64,000 bases of DNA from Puccinia triticina (Eukaryota > Basidiomycota > Pucciniomycetes > Pucciniales > Pucciniaceae), in the NCBI RefSeq assembly GCF_026914185.1, contig NC_070567.1:3870001-3934000 (forward strand). The letters run 5' to 3'. Positions 47,041-59,330 of the stretch are shown in pieces. The notes beneath the pieces are model-generated. The model was not told where the DNA came from and did not search any database. It saw only the letters and a program-made list of their open reading frames with translations. Each line of letters begins with the position of its first letter. The stretch's first letter is position 1. The translations under genes and the position numbers were made by a program.

Positions 47041-49823
47041 TTTTTTAATTAAGGCCAGGAAAAATAAGGGGGGCTGGCCAGTTATTAATCTTTTTGATAC
47101 TGTGGCTGTCCTGATAGTTACGGCTGAGTTGTGCGGTTTAGACAGGCACATTGTCCTCCATTAGGGTGGGACAATGCACCTCATGTATATTGTCCATGAA
47201 TGGCTGAAGGCTGCCTTTGTAGACAGCTTCAATGAGCTGTGCAACATCTTTTGGATTTTCACATCTCTGTCTCCTTCTTTCCCTTCCCTTGCCTTTCACT
47301 CACTTCATTCCCTTCAGATGAATATTCATTTCACCTTCTATCCCACATCTTGTCCCCCAGTTGTAAGAAATTAAATATTGTGATAGATTAGAATTGAAAA
47401 TCATCTATTCTCTGCGCCTGATCCCTGAGACAATCTTCCAGTCACAAGCACCTGCTTTTGAATGTTGGTGCAAGGCATTTGGGCTTGTATTTTCTGTTTG
47501 GTTTTTGCCAAAAAATGATTTCCTGAGAATTAATCCCAAGCTCAAATGACAACTAGTTGGTCCAGAGGATGGATCACCAGTTGTCAACTCTCCAAGTAAG
47601 GTGGCTGGTGGCAAATTCCAGTTTCCTTGCTTTGTTGTTCTTTTAAAATGAATGGTTTCTTGACACATTCAATGGTGGAAGCCCAGCTTGTGGGCTCTTC
47701 AAAGGCTGGTTCTTATGGAGATGGGAGTCTTGAGTTTCTAATCTTATTGCCCTGCAGCAATTTTGATCAAGCAGGCGCTTGATTTGGTGTTTGTCACACT
47801 TTTCAGTCAAGAGAGGTCTGCCAGAGGTTTTCTTTGACTTGTTAGTCCCGGTCTCTTTCCAACAATTGATGATACCAGATAGCGCACTTTGCAGTCTTGA
47901 AATCCTTTGAAAGGTAGTTCAGACTCTTGCCTGCCTGCACCATCCCAAATATCATTGCCTTTGTCTCAGTTGAGAGGTGTGCTTTGCGGCTGCAATTTGT
48001 TCTAACCATCCCAAAAATTCAACAAAAAGCCAAAAAAACCCATCAGTTAAACTTACAAGATCACAAAGGATATATAATAAAATTACTTAGAATGAACAAT
48101 TGGGAGACAAAAATATCAACAAGGATGATTTGATGGTAATGCTACTGACCATTGACTGTCAACAGGTACACAGGAGGCACTCCTGCAGTTGATTGTCACA
48201 GGGGGGTGTCACCAATTCCAATCCCCGTGAACACACACTTTGAAATTTTCTGTCAAGGTAAAGAACCAAGACTGAATTACTGTTAAGCAAAGACCAGAGA
48301 CTAAGGAAACATGTAAGGTTAAAACAATAAAAGAGAAGGAATAATGAGGCTATAAAACAAACCCCGTAGTTGAAGATTGATTGAGGAAGCAGCAACTGGA
48401 AGATAAAATTCTAGAAGTGGTTTGGAGAAGCTGAGATTGAATTGTCTTGAGATTAGTTGAGGATAAGGAATAAAGCAAGGAGGAAATGAGATGAGGAGAA
48501 ACAAACCGTGAGAAGAAGGGCAGTAAAACTTTAGTATAGAACAGAGCAAATAGTCAAGGATCGTGAATCACAACTAATGAACAGATAAGATGTTTCAGCG
48601 GAGAAGTTAGGGGAATGGAAAGAGAGACGTGTTGAGGATGGAAATACTGGTCCCATTTCTCACCAAGTTGTGTTGATCAATGAGAGCGGATCTTGAAGCG
48701 GTGAGAGTCGAGAAGTTGAAGCGGTGACTGGTGAGACCCTGAGCGGCAAGTGGGATCTTCAAACGGTGAGTGTCAAGAAGTTGAAGCGGTGACCGGGATG
48801 GCGGAGGATGACAAAGCAGTGGGTGAATGAACGGTGCAATAGTGCACCACAGATTCTGCGCACGAGTTGCCAGTGTGCGGTTGCGCTCGAGTTTCAACAC
48901 AAGGCACTGAACATGTGGTTGGTGTGCTCTGTTTCATCTACTTGGCGGGTGGGGGGCCTTTGAAGAACACCAAAATCCATGAAGGAGTTGAGATATTGAA
49001 AATTGGCCAGTGAGGACAAGGGTCAAAATTGTATGAGAAAACATAATCTGAAGCCAATAGAAGGTTGAAAAGGCATAGATGAAATGAGGTGAAAATGAAT
49101 GATATAAAGGCAGACTTTTGACCAGCTGTGCTGGCTCTAAGGCTGACACCAGTGGAGATGCTCTAAGATTTTTTTGTTTTGTCTGAAAACATTGTAATAT
49201 ACTCATCAAGTTGGAGTTCTTCTTTTTACCATCCCCAATTTCCACCAAAAGAAGTCACAACATCAAATTAGCTCCTTGGTCAATGCCATGCTCATAAAAG
49301 GTCTGATATTTCATCATTTTAAACTCTTATTCCAGATCACCCAGTTTCCCACAAGCTATGCACAAAGTACTGATTTCACTTTTTGTTGGGTTTGCTGGGA
49401 AGAGGTTTGGCCAAGGTGGCTTTTGCCTGCCAATTGTGGAAATTACTTGATGTCTCACTGAGTAATTTTACAGCTGCTTGTGGAAGTTGATAGATTTGGC
49501 CTGGGAAAGAGAGTGAACATGAGGAGCAAATTTTCCAAGAAACATTGAGGAGCCTTCAAGTCATATGCAGGGAATAAAGGCAGTAGTGTTGTTATGGGGA
49601 CTGGGGACTTCACTATCAGCGTACAACGACAAAGTCGACTTGGCCTCTCTTTGATTTTTTTAAAAAATAGAAAAGGTGACAAGATAATTGGCAATCAAAT
49701 GAGCAGATGGTACGGTAGGGAAGATGCTAGCGCTCAGGCAGGACAAGATAAGGAGAATGGTTTGTTGATATTATTTGGAATTGAGGAAATGCTATGATTG
49801 CCCTCACGCGAGCTACTCGTTCG
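47041..49823. other. 2.8 kb without a recognised gene
   Basis: Only short, unsupported frames occur. At 48660-48800 the motif GAAGTTGAAGCGGTGA is repeated with variations. 48340-48560 is purine-rich on the plus strand, as near 58440-58620, and both may be relics of LTR elements. Nothing else is supported. Confidence 0.4.
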
Positions 49824-51026
49824 TTAGGCCTGAGCCAGGGCCTGATCGTCGCGGGCTTGGTCGGTCTTGATTCGCGGAGGGATGCTTGGAGCTTTCGTGA
49901 TGATAGCATCTTGATTTTCGGCGGGGTTGCGTTGCAGGGTTCTGATATGCCAAGTACAGACCGTGTTGATGAGCGTTTTTATTTCGGGACCTGCCGCTCC
50001 GAATTCAATGAAACTGTCCCATCTCATCTCATCCAATGGCTGGAATGACCCTTGCGTCGAATCGCATCCACCTCATACCATAATGCATACTCCTGTAAGG
50101 TGCCTTCATTCTCGTGAAGTTTGGCTTCACTCTCGCGAAGTTTTGCGATAGCCGCTTCCCCGCCTGATTCTTTCTCGAGTTTCAAGGCACCATATACATT
50201 TTCCAGGTCCCATTCTATTCGCTTGACATTCTTCTCTAGCTTGTCTGGCATGCGCATCGAAAAGGCAATTTTGAGTTTTCCTTTGGAAACCCTGACCATT
50301 GTACGGAAATCGCAGTTGGGCCTTGATTTGCATAGTACAGACTTTATTGATCAAATCTGCTGAGTGTCGAGATCTGCGGGCCACCCAGAAGCAATCTAGA
50401 GCCCAAGAAGCTAGATTTCCCTGCGAAAATATAGACTTTGTTGCACGGGAAGTCCTCCAGTTGATCATATCCGCTCTTTTGCGCTCCTCCGCTCTCTTGA
50501 ACGCATCCGACATTTCGACCACATCCGCTGTTTCTGGATTTTCCTCCCTGGGTCGGTAGAACTCATCCCAGTGCTTCCAATGTAGTTTTTCCCCGGGCTG
50601 AATGGAATCCACCACCAAGCGATCTGGACCGGACGAGAGGCGCTCAAGCGCGCGAAGTTGGGCGAAAGCCGCTTTCCTGGCTCTTTTTATTTTCTCGAGT
50701 CTCAACTCGCCACGTACTTCTTCCGGGTCCAAATGGATGTGTTTCACATCCTTGCTTCCGCGAGTTGGCTCTGTGACCGAAAAACTGACGGCGAGTTTTC
50801 CATTGACGTATCTGACCATCATGTATGGAAATCGCTCGATTTGATGGATGTTGGGGATTTGGTCGATCTCAGCGAGCGGAGTGACGTGATCAGCGATATG
50901 ATCGACGTTCTTGACATGGCCGATGTTTTCGATGGGGGCGGTGTGATCGACCGCAACGAGGTGAGTGACCGCCCAGACATGGGTGATGCTGCAAGCCAGA
51001 GCAACAACCGAGAATCCGAAAAACAT
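49824..51026 (-). pseudogene. secreted modular protein, frame-shifted paralogue of 52185-53315
   Basis: The minus-strand ATG at 51026 begins a signal peptide (MFFGFSVVALACSITHVWA). A V/I/D/H-rich stretch and IERFPYMMVRYVNGKLAVSF follow. A second module starts ADLINKVCTMQIKAQLRFPY, where two bases are missing near 50300 compared with the first FPYMMV. The frame then resumes as MVRVSKGKLKIAFSM. A second shift near 50030 leads to LINTVCTWHIRTLQRNP, the start of a third module, ending at 49824. The open frame from 51026 alone gives 299 aa. The protein was therefore built of repeated modules and is now probably broken, unless introns hide the shifts. It is transcribed away from its relative at 52185. 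Function unknown; secretion inferred. Confidence 0.6.
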
Positions 51027-52184
51027 GGTCTGTCGCGTCGTCCTGTTGAAATATTTTCTGGCGGATCTACGGGCGTCTGAATGTTAGTTATAGTACCAGC
51101 TACGCAAATGAATCTGTCATTGAGCTTACTGGGGTGGGAGATGGGACGTAGGTATTGGTAGGAGAACAACAACTACATAGAAAAGAAAACCACGATATCT
51201 TAGTGGTGGTGGAGCGATAACACATCATGCTGAGATAGGCCTTACCCCAAAAGCCGATTCCTCAGGTCAAGATCGCAACGAGAAAAATAAAGATGGGGGA
51301 GTGAAGGAACGGTCACGAGGGTAGGAGTCCGCTGGCTAGAGCTGGTTTGCTTGCGTTGGCTCGCCAAATGGGATAGCTGTGATCCTGCTGATATGGGCGC
51401 GTCCCATGACCAGGGTGCTTCCAAACTGACATCGAGTCTGGACATGCGTTGGGCCAGTTTCAAGGAGGGACTTGCAACGCGAAGCTCATGGATGACTCGT
51501 GATCCGTGGCAGCTGGAAAAGTGCATACATCGGCGGGGATTCCCAGCTGAAACGGCCATGACCTGGTATACTGAAACAAGCGATACATTAATATTTGGTG
51601 TCCAAGTGCACACAGAACAGAAAGCATCCCGATTTCTGTCCGAGCGGAGAGGGGCATGCAGTTCATACCAGCTGGGCAATGAGCACGGAACATTATTGAT
51701 CCCGATTGCGACTCAAACCTGTCGGAGAGTGGTTATGCTGCATCCTTCGGACTTCCTACTGATCTTTGGGCTTCGTGCAGTTGACCATGGAATTCGGGGC
51801 AGCTTGAAACTCGGCCGACTTGCAGATTTCGTGTCTGATTTGCACCCTGGTGGGAACTCCAACGCAAAGAAACCAGCTCCACTAGCCAGCAGCCAGTTGA
51901 CCCACACTCTTTGATTCCCACAACTTTATCGACATCTACTTTTGCCCTGCTCCGATCTGGACCTGATGAATTGGCCTTCAACTCAACGTTGCAAGTAGCT
52001 GTTCTGTCTCAACGGTTCTCCAGTTATCTAGTCTGTTTGTTTCTTACCGAGACTTACTGAGACGCACGTTCTCTACCCTCCCAGTGAGTTCAATGAGAGA
52101 TCCCTCCAATAAGCTAGGTCGCTGGTACAATAGTTAACACCTCTGTATCTGTCAGATATTTTAAACCGCGCGGCGCGACAGATC
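51027..52184. promoter_or_regulatory. divergent intergenic region of the modular pair
   Basis: About 1.16 kb separates the two starts. The bases just before each ATG are related: CGACGCGACAGACC before the minus gene and CGGCGCGACAGATC before the plus gene, both preceded by AGATATTTT-like runs. The promoters were thus duplicated with the genes. A 187-codon frame (51351-51914) lies in between, with no sign of being a gene. Confidence 0.5.
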
Positions 52185-53315
52185 ATGTTTACCCGATTCT
52201 CGCTCCTTGCTCTGGTTGGCAGCATCGCCCATGTCTGGGAGGTTGCTCCGGCACTCGTTCCGGTCGAGCGCTTCGTTCCAATCGATAGCATCGTTCCAAT
52301 CAATAACATCGCTTCGGTCGAGCATTTTCCGTACATGATGGTCAACCCCACTCATCAACATCTCGATGTTTATTATTCGATGACAGAACCAACTGCCCAC
52401 AGCAAACACATAAGGCACAGACGTTTGAACGTGCAAGACGTATATAGTGCTTTGGCAAAAGAATCAAATGGACAAGAAGCTATCACAGAACTGAAGCACC
52501 ACGCTAATAGCCCCTGGCCGGCTCATCCGATGGTGGTGGATCATCCAAGGAAAAGTTCCTGGCCCTGGTTGACCTGGAATAGGAGAGATGTCATCGACCG
52601 GTGTTCCACTTCAGCAAACGCGGCCGCAATCAACAAGGTCTGTACTCAGCAACTCGACACCCAACCATCCATCATGCTCGTCCCCTTCGGAAACGTTATA
52701 CACATCAAATATCCGATGACCATGTCCTCAAATCACCCGTCAGAAAGCTACATACTACGAACAGATGTGCGAACCAGAAAGGTGCTCTCAGACTTGCGAA
52801 AAAAGACATCCGCTAAAAGTTCAGAAGCTATCAACAAAATTACTTCGGCCGCCCACCTGAACGCAGGACAAGTTGATCTTTCAAGGGTAGATCTCTTGCT
52901 CCCTGTGCATTGGTCATATCGAGACACGACTATGGTCTATCGCTTGCTGGGTGCTCGCGAGGCAGATGCTATCCGCAAAGCTTGTGTTGGGCAGGTGAAT
53001 GATCTTCCTGATCAGATCCCTGTGTACATAGGGCACAGAGGGGGGCTCACCTGGTCCCAAATCAATGCGCGGCCCCTGCAAGATTGGATGGCGCATGATG
53101 ATCACTTCTTGCCAAACATTGATGACGGGTATCAAGTCCGAGGCAAAGAAATCCAAATAAGAATCCCAACCCCATTCAAACTTCTCTCTCAAATTTTCCG
53201 ATCCCCAAGCATATCAACCCATATCAACCTTCTCTTTCAAGTCCTTTCTGACCTGAAGTTTTACTCTTACAAGAGATACTTCTCTCATCTGAATAAACTC
53301 AAGTACCTGAGATAA
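52185..53315 (+). CDS. secreted modular protein, 376 aa, unknown function
   Basis: A single open frame. The first 18 residues (MFTRFSLLALVGSIAHVW) form a likely signal peptide. A V/P/I-rich stretch leads to EHFPYMMV (47-53) and YYSMTEPT. Modules then recur: AAINKVCTQQLDTQPSIMLV (near 147), a shorter AINKITSAAH (near 215) and DAIRKACVGQVNDLPDQIPV (near 261). Each module begins with an Ile-x-Lys-x-Cys-like motif followed by a hydrophobic strand. The same plan is visible in the frame-shifted relative on the other side of the shared promoter region. The C-terminal 60 residues are basic and may be read-through beyond the original end. No known domain recognised. A host-facing secreted role is inference. 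Confidence 0.6.
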   Translation: MFTRFSLLALVGSIAHVWEVAPALVPVERFVPIDSIVPINNIASVEHFPYMMVNPTHQHLDVYYSMTEPTAHSKHIRHRRLNVQDVYSALAKESNGQEAITELKHHANSPWPAHPMVVDHPRKSSWPWLTWNRRDVIDRCSTSANAAAINKVCTQQLDTQPSIMLVPFGNVIHIKYPMTMSSNHPSESYILRTDVRTRKVLSDLRKKTSAKSSEAINKITSAAHLNAGQVDLSRVDLLLPVHWSYRDTTMVYRLLGAREADAIRKACVGQVNDLPDQIPVYIGHRGGLTWSQINARPLQDWMAHDDHFLPNIDDGYQVRGKEIQIRIPTPFKLLSQIFRSPSISTHINLLFQVLSDLKFYSYKRYFSHLNKLKYLR

Positions 53316-54636
53316 ATTTCTAGCTTACAATTATACTACATTACATATCAAATTCATCCTACACACTCTTTCACAACAAAAAATCTTAGCCATGCCTGAC
53401 CTAGGTGCTCTCACCTTTTCCTATATATATAAACAAAAGCCTATTTTTTTACCTCATGTGATTTATTCATACCTGAAATTTTCCTTATATCCATAATAAA
53501 ATAAATCTTTTCAGTCACACAGTGCCTTTTTAAATTACAGCAGTTCCAAGAAAGCTTGGGTTCCCGGACCTGCAATTCTGACAATGGTGAAAGGCTTTTG
53601 ATATGGAAAGCGCAGCACAGCACTTTTTGGCCTTGCTGTGCTGTGCTACTTTGTAGCTTTTTGTGGCTAAATTTGCGCTGTTTGGGCCAAGCGTGTAGCT
53701 TTTGAGTTTTTTAGCCACCATTTTCAGCCATAAAATAGTGCAAAAGCACTGCGCTATGGCTAAAAAAAAGCGTGCTACACTATTTTATAGCACTTTCAAT
53801 TAAGCACTACAAATGCACTATTTTTCCAGTGTGGTAGACGGAAAAGTGGAAAAATAAAAAGTTTTTTTTTACACAACATAAGTACTCATACTAGGCCTCA
53901 AGATACCACCAAATGGACCCCATAAAGGGATTCTACGGCCAATCTTGCCCCTAGTCACCACTGAAAGCACCCCTGGACCCCCTCTGGTGTGGAAGTTACA
54001 CCTCATGAACACCTATCACACGGCCAGCCCCAGTAGCCCGGCTGTCACCTGCCTCAACACAAGTTTCACAGTAGTACACTTATACACATCACAGGATACA
54101 AACATACATCTCCTGGTCAGGCTACACTCATTACATATTAGCTAAATACACTCCTTTATATACATAGTATGACATCATTTACACTGTTTCTGGAGCCTCA
54201 GACCTTGTGTATACACTAATTACCCCTGTATGACAGCTCATGCAGTCTAATGTCACCTTATGCATGCATTCAAATGTTCTGTTGCATATTCTGACATCAT
54301 GTATGCACCCCTGGCATGTTTAGAATGTTTTGTTGTATATTCTGACACCATTCATGCGCCCTTGGGGGGTCATGACATCATTTGTATCTACTCCCACCAG
54401 CTAAAATCCCTCACCCTGTTGTCTAGTTTAGCTGAAACCCTAACCCACAAGCCCCTCTGGGGCTCCACTTTTGTCTATAAAAGGAGCTCTCTCCACCCCC
54501 AGAGGTCTGCTCCCCAGTTCCTGACCCAGAACTCACAAGTCACCCAACACTCATCCACACTCAAATCCTAAAACCCTTATAAAAACCCTTATAATAAAGG
54601 AATTCAACCCTTATGAAAAAGTAATTGAAACACTTA
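53316..54636. repeat. non-coding, with dispersed repeat and LTR-like promoter
   Basis: 53620-53840 repeats a family also present at 55040-55150 and 55290-55500 (TTTTTAGCC and CATAAAATAGTGCAAAAGC motifs). 54260-54360 holds two copies of a ~80-bp unit around TATTCTGACATCAT. TCTATAAAAGG at 54474-54484 is a strong TATA box followed by a C-rich leader, as in an LTR, but no coding part follows. LTR ends were not found. Confidence 0.45.
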
Positions 54637-54797
54637 GGCCCCGTTTGGCTGCCGCGTTATACGTCATAAATGGTTGAATTTATGACGCCGCGACCCAAAG
54701 TTCGCCCCCCGTTGCCACCAAAACGTTGAAACCCCCGGGGGTCGCGCGTCATAAATTCGACCATTTATGACGTATAACGCGGCAGCCAAACGGGGCC
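54637..54797. mobile_element. Tourist-like MITE, 161 bp
   Basis: Ends are GGCCCCGTTTGGCTGCCGCG and its reverse complement. The arms agree over about 38 bases (GTTATACGTCATAAATGG included) with one change. TTA flanks both sides, the 3-bp duplication of PIF/Harbinger elements. No ORF. Confidence 0.92.
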
Positions 54798-55479
54798 TTA
54801 CACGTTGCCAGTCAAACATATTTCATCTGGAACAGACCAGACCTATCACTTAATAAAACTTGCCAAGTGGAGCTTGGTGGGTCTTGTTGACTGATAACAG
54901 AAGGGCAGAGCTTGCAACTCCATCATACCCTTCAAAATTCAGCAAAAGGGTTTCATTACCTCTTTTGAGTCTTACACCAGGGGTGGGGAAAGCTTATGAA
55001 TATTCAAATACAATTTTTTGTTTTGCAATATGCAACTATTTTGAGTCTTGTAGCCACTATTTTTAGCCATAAAGTAGGGCAAAAGTGCTGCGCTACAGCT
55101 AAGAAAAGCGTGCATCACTATTTCATAGCGCATTTAAAGCACTATTTATTTCTTTTATTATGGGGGACTGGGCAACTTCTGAATATTCAACTGCTTATAT
55201 TTAGCAATAACTTTTTTTTCAATCTTCAACTACATAGTATGAGTATCCAAGCAAGTATGTGTACATACACATGAGGCGGGCTGCCTGTAGCACCTAGGAG
55301 CACTCTGTAGCGCAGTGGGGCTGCTGCACCGCTACACTTTTATAGCGTAAAAGTGCATGTAGCACACAGATAGTGCAAATAAAGTGCTTTTGCGCTGCAC
55401 TGCGCTATCTTGTAGCAAAAGAGAAGCTTTTTGCACTGCACTATTTTGTAGCAAAAGAGAAGCTTTTTGCACTGCGCTT
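54798..55479. repeat. dispersed repeat relics with a 38-bp tandem
   Basis: 55040-55150 and 55290-55500 match the family at 53620-53840. A 38-bp unit with TTGTAGCAAAAGAGAAGC and TTTTTGCACTGC occurs twice in tandem near 55408-55480. No gene. Confidence 0.5.
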
Positions 55480-57118
55480 GCACTTTTTCCAGCCTTTCAC
55501 CGTTGTTAGAACATCTTTTGTATCATCCTTCTTGACAAGCGGAAAACCAGTGAGATAACCAAAACAATGGTCTACCAAGGTTAACATGAACCTGCTTTTG
55601 ATCTTTGTTCCAGGTGTGATTGGACCAACAATATTGAGGTATAGTCTCTCAAAAACCTTCTTTTCAGGCTCAGACTCTGTTTTGAAGGATTGCTTTGTAA
55701 TTTTTGAAAGAACACACAGCTTGCATCCAAATGTGTCTCTGTTGGCATTTAAAATAGAGGTCGGAAGGAATTGAGATAGGCAATGAATAGAGGCATGACC
55801 AAACTTTCATGAATTGCTTTCAGTGTTTCTGAGGGTGAAACCAAGAGTCAATTGGAGTATTGTACTTTACCTCCAATTGCATCAGGGTTGTTGACTGAGA
55901 AGAGTAAGTTTTTGACTTTGCCTTTGAACATTTTGAGATTGTTTCTGGTGACTTCAAAGTAGTTTTTCTTTGCTGAAATTTGGCAAGCTTTCTTGTTCAA
56001 AACACCTGCGCTGATCAAGTTGATTACAATATCCGGTACGTAGAGACAGCCCTCAAGAGGGATTGTTTTCATTCCCCACTGGAGGGTTACTCTTCATACT
56101 CCATTAATTGGGAGAGTAGCACCTTCTATACCGGTCTTGATAACATTGTGATCACCCAGCTTGATTTTTTCAAAAAAATCGGTCTTGTTGACAATATGTG
56201 CTGTGGTGCCTCTGTCTAGAACTATCTTGGTTGGCTGGTTATTGAATTTGGTCCACAGTTTCACTGGGAAGAATTAGTAGCTGAAATTTTTGTTGGCCTG
56301 CCACTTTGACTAGCCAGAAGTAGTAGATGAAATTTTTGTTGGCCTGCCACTTTGCTTGAGCTTCCTGCCACCAGTCTGGGGCTTTTCCTGGATGGAGATG
56401 CTAGAAAGAGTCTGCTGAATTATTTGCATCCTGTCTGGGATGATGATGGCCAGCTGTGCATCTCTTGCTTCCACTGGATCTGGATGGATTGGGTTGAATT
56501 TTGCTTTTGTTAGGTTTTTGATTGTTTGTTGAAATCAATGCTGCTTGAGTAGTCAATAAGAGTTTTCCTTTACTTCTGCGCTGTTTTCTTTATTGAAATG
56601 AGTGAGACAGTTGCACAAAAATTGAAATGTGAGAATTGTGTCTGAGTGCATTATTTGTCCCTTCAAGAGTTGGATAAAATCCGGGAGGTTAAAGAGAATG
56701 AGATATGCTAGGATGTCTTGAGGTAAATCAATGCTGACATTGACTAGTTTCTTGATAGAAACTTTGATATCTGTAACAAACACCTCTAGTGAATCCTCCT
56801 TGAATTTCATGTAGAGGAACTCATTGAATGCCCTTGCTCTTTTTGACAACTCAGCAGAAGGAATTGGTCCTTGATTGCTGCCCAGAGTAGTTTTGTGGAT
56901 CCTCTATTTTCTGCTGTCACAATGTTGTTGTGGGTGGTACTTTCCATTTTCAATATGAACAGAAGTTTGAGTTTGGCATTGAGGTCTCTGGCTAGAGCTA
57001 TTTTGTTTGATGCCTGTGATTCAAGAGCGGCAAGAACCCCCCATAGCTCTAGCAGGGTAGTCATCTTGTCCTTCCGAATTGTGCACACCAGGAAAACCAA
57101 ATAGTCAGTTGATGACAA
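55480..57118 (-). pseudogene. Ty1/copia retrotransposon fragment (gag, GAG-pre-integrase, integrase)
   Basis: Read on the minus strand. 57118-56553 is gag-like: ALARDLNAKLKLLFIL, then FNEFLYMKFKEDSLEVFV and IDLPQDILAYLILFNLP. Around 56460 are remains of a zinc-knuckle region. 56072-55848 has LEGCLYVPDIVINLISAGVL, typical before a copia integrase. 55780-55500 reads KLCVLSKITKQSFK, YLNIVGPITPGTK and LVDHCFGYLTGFPLVKK. The usual first catalytic Asp (D-x-x-GP) reads Asn here. Frames are broken between parts, and reverse transcriptase and RNase H are missing. Confidence 0.8.
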
Positions 57119-57254
57119 GTGACATCACACCAGCTCCAGCCAGCTACCCAACATCTATCCAATATCTATCCACTATCTACCACAATCTCCCAACTGTCTC
57201 CTCAACTTCCAAAATTTACCAAGGAGGTCCTGTTCAGTTTTTGATGAGCCCAAA

Positions 57255-58005
57255 TGATCCTCAGTTCTGTCCAGCTGATACTCAGCTTTGGTACCAAGCT
57301 CATACTCAGATTTTTTTCTCAGCTCATACCCAGCTTTTTCACGCAGCTCACTTTCAGAATTGGAATAAAATATTTTTACCAGTACTTGCCCAGCTGATGC
57401 TCAGCTTTGTACTAGTCCTGGCACAGCTGATGATCAGCTTTGTACAAGTCCTTGCTCAGCCTTTTCCTAGTCCTGTCCCAGCTGATGCTCAGCTTTGACC
57501 CAGTCCTGGGCCAGCTGGCCAGCTGATGCTCAGCTTGCTGAGTATCAGGTGAGCCATGCCAGGGAAAAAGATGTGAATCAGCTTGGACAGGACCAGAGCT
57601 GAAAATCAGCTAGGCTAGCGCCAAAGCTGAGCATCAGCTGAGCCATGTCCAAGGCTGAGCATCAGCTGTGCCAGGGTCAAAGATGATCATCAGGTGGCTG
57701 GTGCCAAAGCTGAGCATCAGCTTGGCCAGGGCAAAAACTGGGCATCAGCTGAGCCAGGGTAAAAGCTGAGCATCAGCTAGGACAGGGTAAAAGCTGAGAA
57801 TCAGCTGGGCCAGGGTAAAAGCTGAGAATCAGCTGGGCCAGGGTAAAAGCTGAGAATCAGCTGGGCCAGGGTAAAAGCTGAGAATCAGCTGGGCCAGGGT
57901 AAAAGCTGAGAATCAGCTGGGCCAGGGTAAAAGCTGAGAATCAGCTGGGCCAGGGTAAAAGCTGAACATCAGCTGGGCCAGGGCCAAAGCTGAGCATCAT
58001 CTGGT
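57255..58005. repeat. paired minisatellites in opposite orientation
   Basis: To about 57545 the units read CAGCTGATGCTCAGCTTTG; from about 57550 onward they read as its complement. The right array contains at least eight 28-bp units close to AAAAGCTGAGAATCAGCTGG plus GCCAGGGT. Each unit holds AGCTGA and TCAGCT, so single units and the whole pair can fold back. Confidence 0.85.
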
Positions 58006-59049
58006 TTTGTCACATTTAGTGCTTTGATCCTGACACCTGTCATGTGAGCCCTAGTTGTGCTGTTGGAGAGGAGCAGCATTGGAGTAGTGTTGGAGCTGAA
58101 AAAAAAGCTGCATCATGTCACTTGCCATCAAGTGACTAATTTTTTTTCCTGGTGGCAGTTCTCTTCCAACAGCTGAGGAATTTTCTCCAGCACTGTTTTC
58201 AGCATTGCTTGTTGGAATGCATAATTATCTGATGTGTTTGCCATAGTTGTATTGGTCGTTTTGATTGACAGAGTCTACTGCTGTGCACCAGCTCCTGTTG
58301 AAATGCACAGGTCTTTCATAGGCTTTTAACCGTAAAAGATTGAGAATCTGTGATTTATTACTGAGTAGGAGCCGGCACACTAACAATATGGAAAGAGATC
58401 AGAAAAGACATCAAAGATGAGAAGGGAAAGAACCAACATTTAACAGCAATAAGACATGAAGAATGGCGGTAGAATTGATGAGAACTTAGGAAGGAAGAGG
58501 TAGGAGGAGATACTGAAGAAAGGAGGTTAGCTATGTGCTTGGGAGAATAGGAGGGTAAATCTCACCAGGCAATAGGAAACAATAAGAAGGCAGTAAGAGA
58601 GTGAAGACAATAATGAATAAGAAAGAAGAATTGGGGAAGAAGAAAGGTGTTGAGGGATAGGATTTGAGGTCAATGAGGATTATGGGTGTTGAGTAGATTT
58701 GAGTTGAAGTTGAGTTCTCAAGACTGAGTTGATTGTTGAGTTGAGGATCCCGAGTGTGGTGAGGTGACATGGAAATGTAAGAGCATCTCCACCCGGGGAG
58801 GTAAAACCCGGTTGCTAAAAACTTGGATGGCAACTCAACTTTTGCATATAGCAACCCGCAAGGTTCTGGCACCCACCTGTGGGTGCTATAATACACATAT
58901 GTACACACCAGAAGCACCCCCAAATGACCAAGTCATCAAATGGAGTTGCAGCACTCCATGACGCTGGTCATCAATGACTCACATACATAACACAATAGCT
59001 TATGAATAAAGATCTTGATGACCAGTGTAGCCGGTCGTCAATAGCTTGA
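58006..59049. other. non-coding spacer
   Basis: No supported gene. 58380-58780 is purine-rich on the plus strand. The rest is AT-rich and unremarkable. Confidence 0.35.
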
Positions 59050-59330
59050 AAACCTCCCTTAGACCAACATAGCCGGTCATTGAGAGCTCTCAATGACCGG
59101 TGCAGCCATTCAATGAGAGAGCTTTCAATGACCGGTGTAGCCAGTCATCAAGAGAGCTCTTGATGACCGGTACAGCCAGTCATCCAGAGAGAGCTGTCAA
59201 TGACCGGTACAGAGATTCATCCAGAGAGAGCTGTCAATGAACGGTACAGCCATTCATCCAGAGAGAGCTGTTGATGACCAGTACAGCCAGTCATTGAGAG
59301 AGCTCTCAATGACCGGTGTGGTGGACACTT
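59050..59330. repeat. ~42-bp minisatellite with GATGACCGG palindromes
   Basis: About seven units alternate AATGACCGGTGTAGCCAGTC and CATCAAGAGAGCTCTTGATG-like parts. The motif is related to the larger array at 60165-61200. Confidence 0.8.

Noticed and set aside
51351..51914. 187-codon ORF between the divergent secreted genes
   Set aside because: No domain or signal peptide, and overlapping frames on the other strand are equally open, so it is most likely chance.
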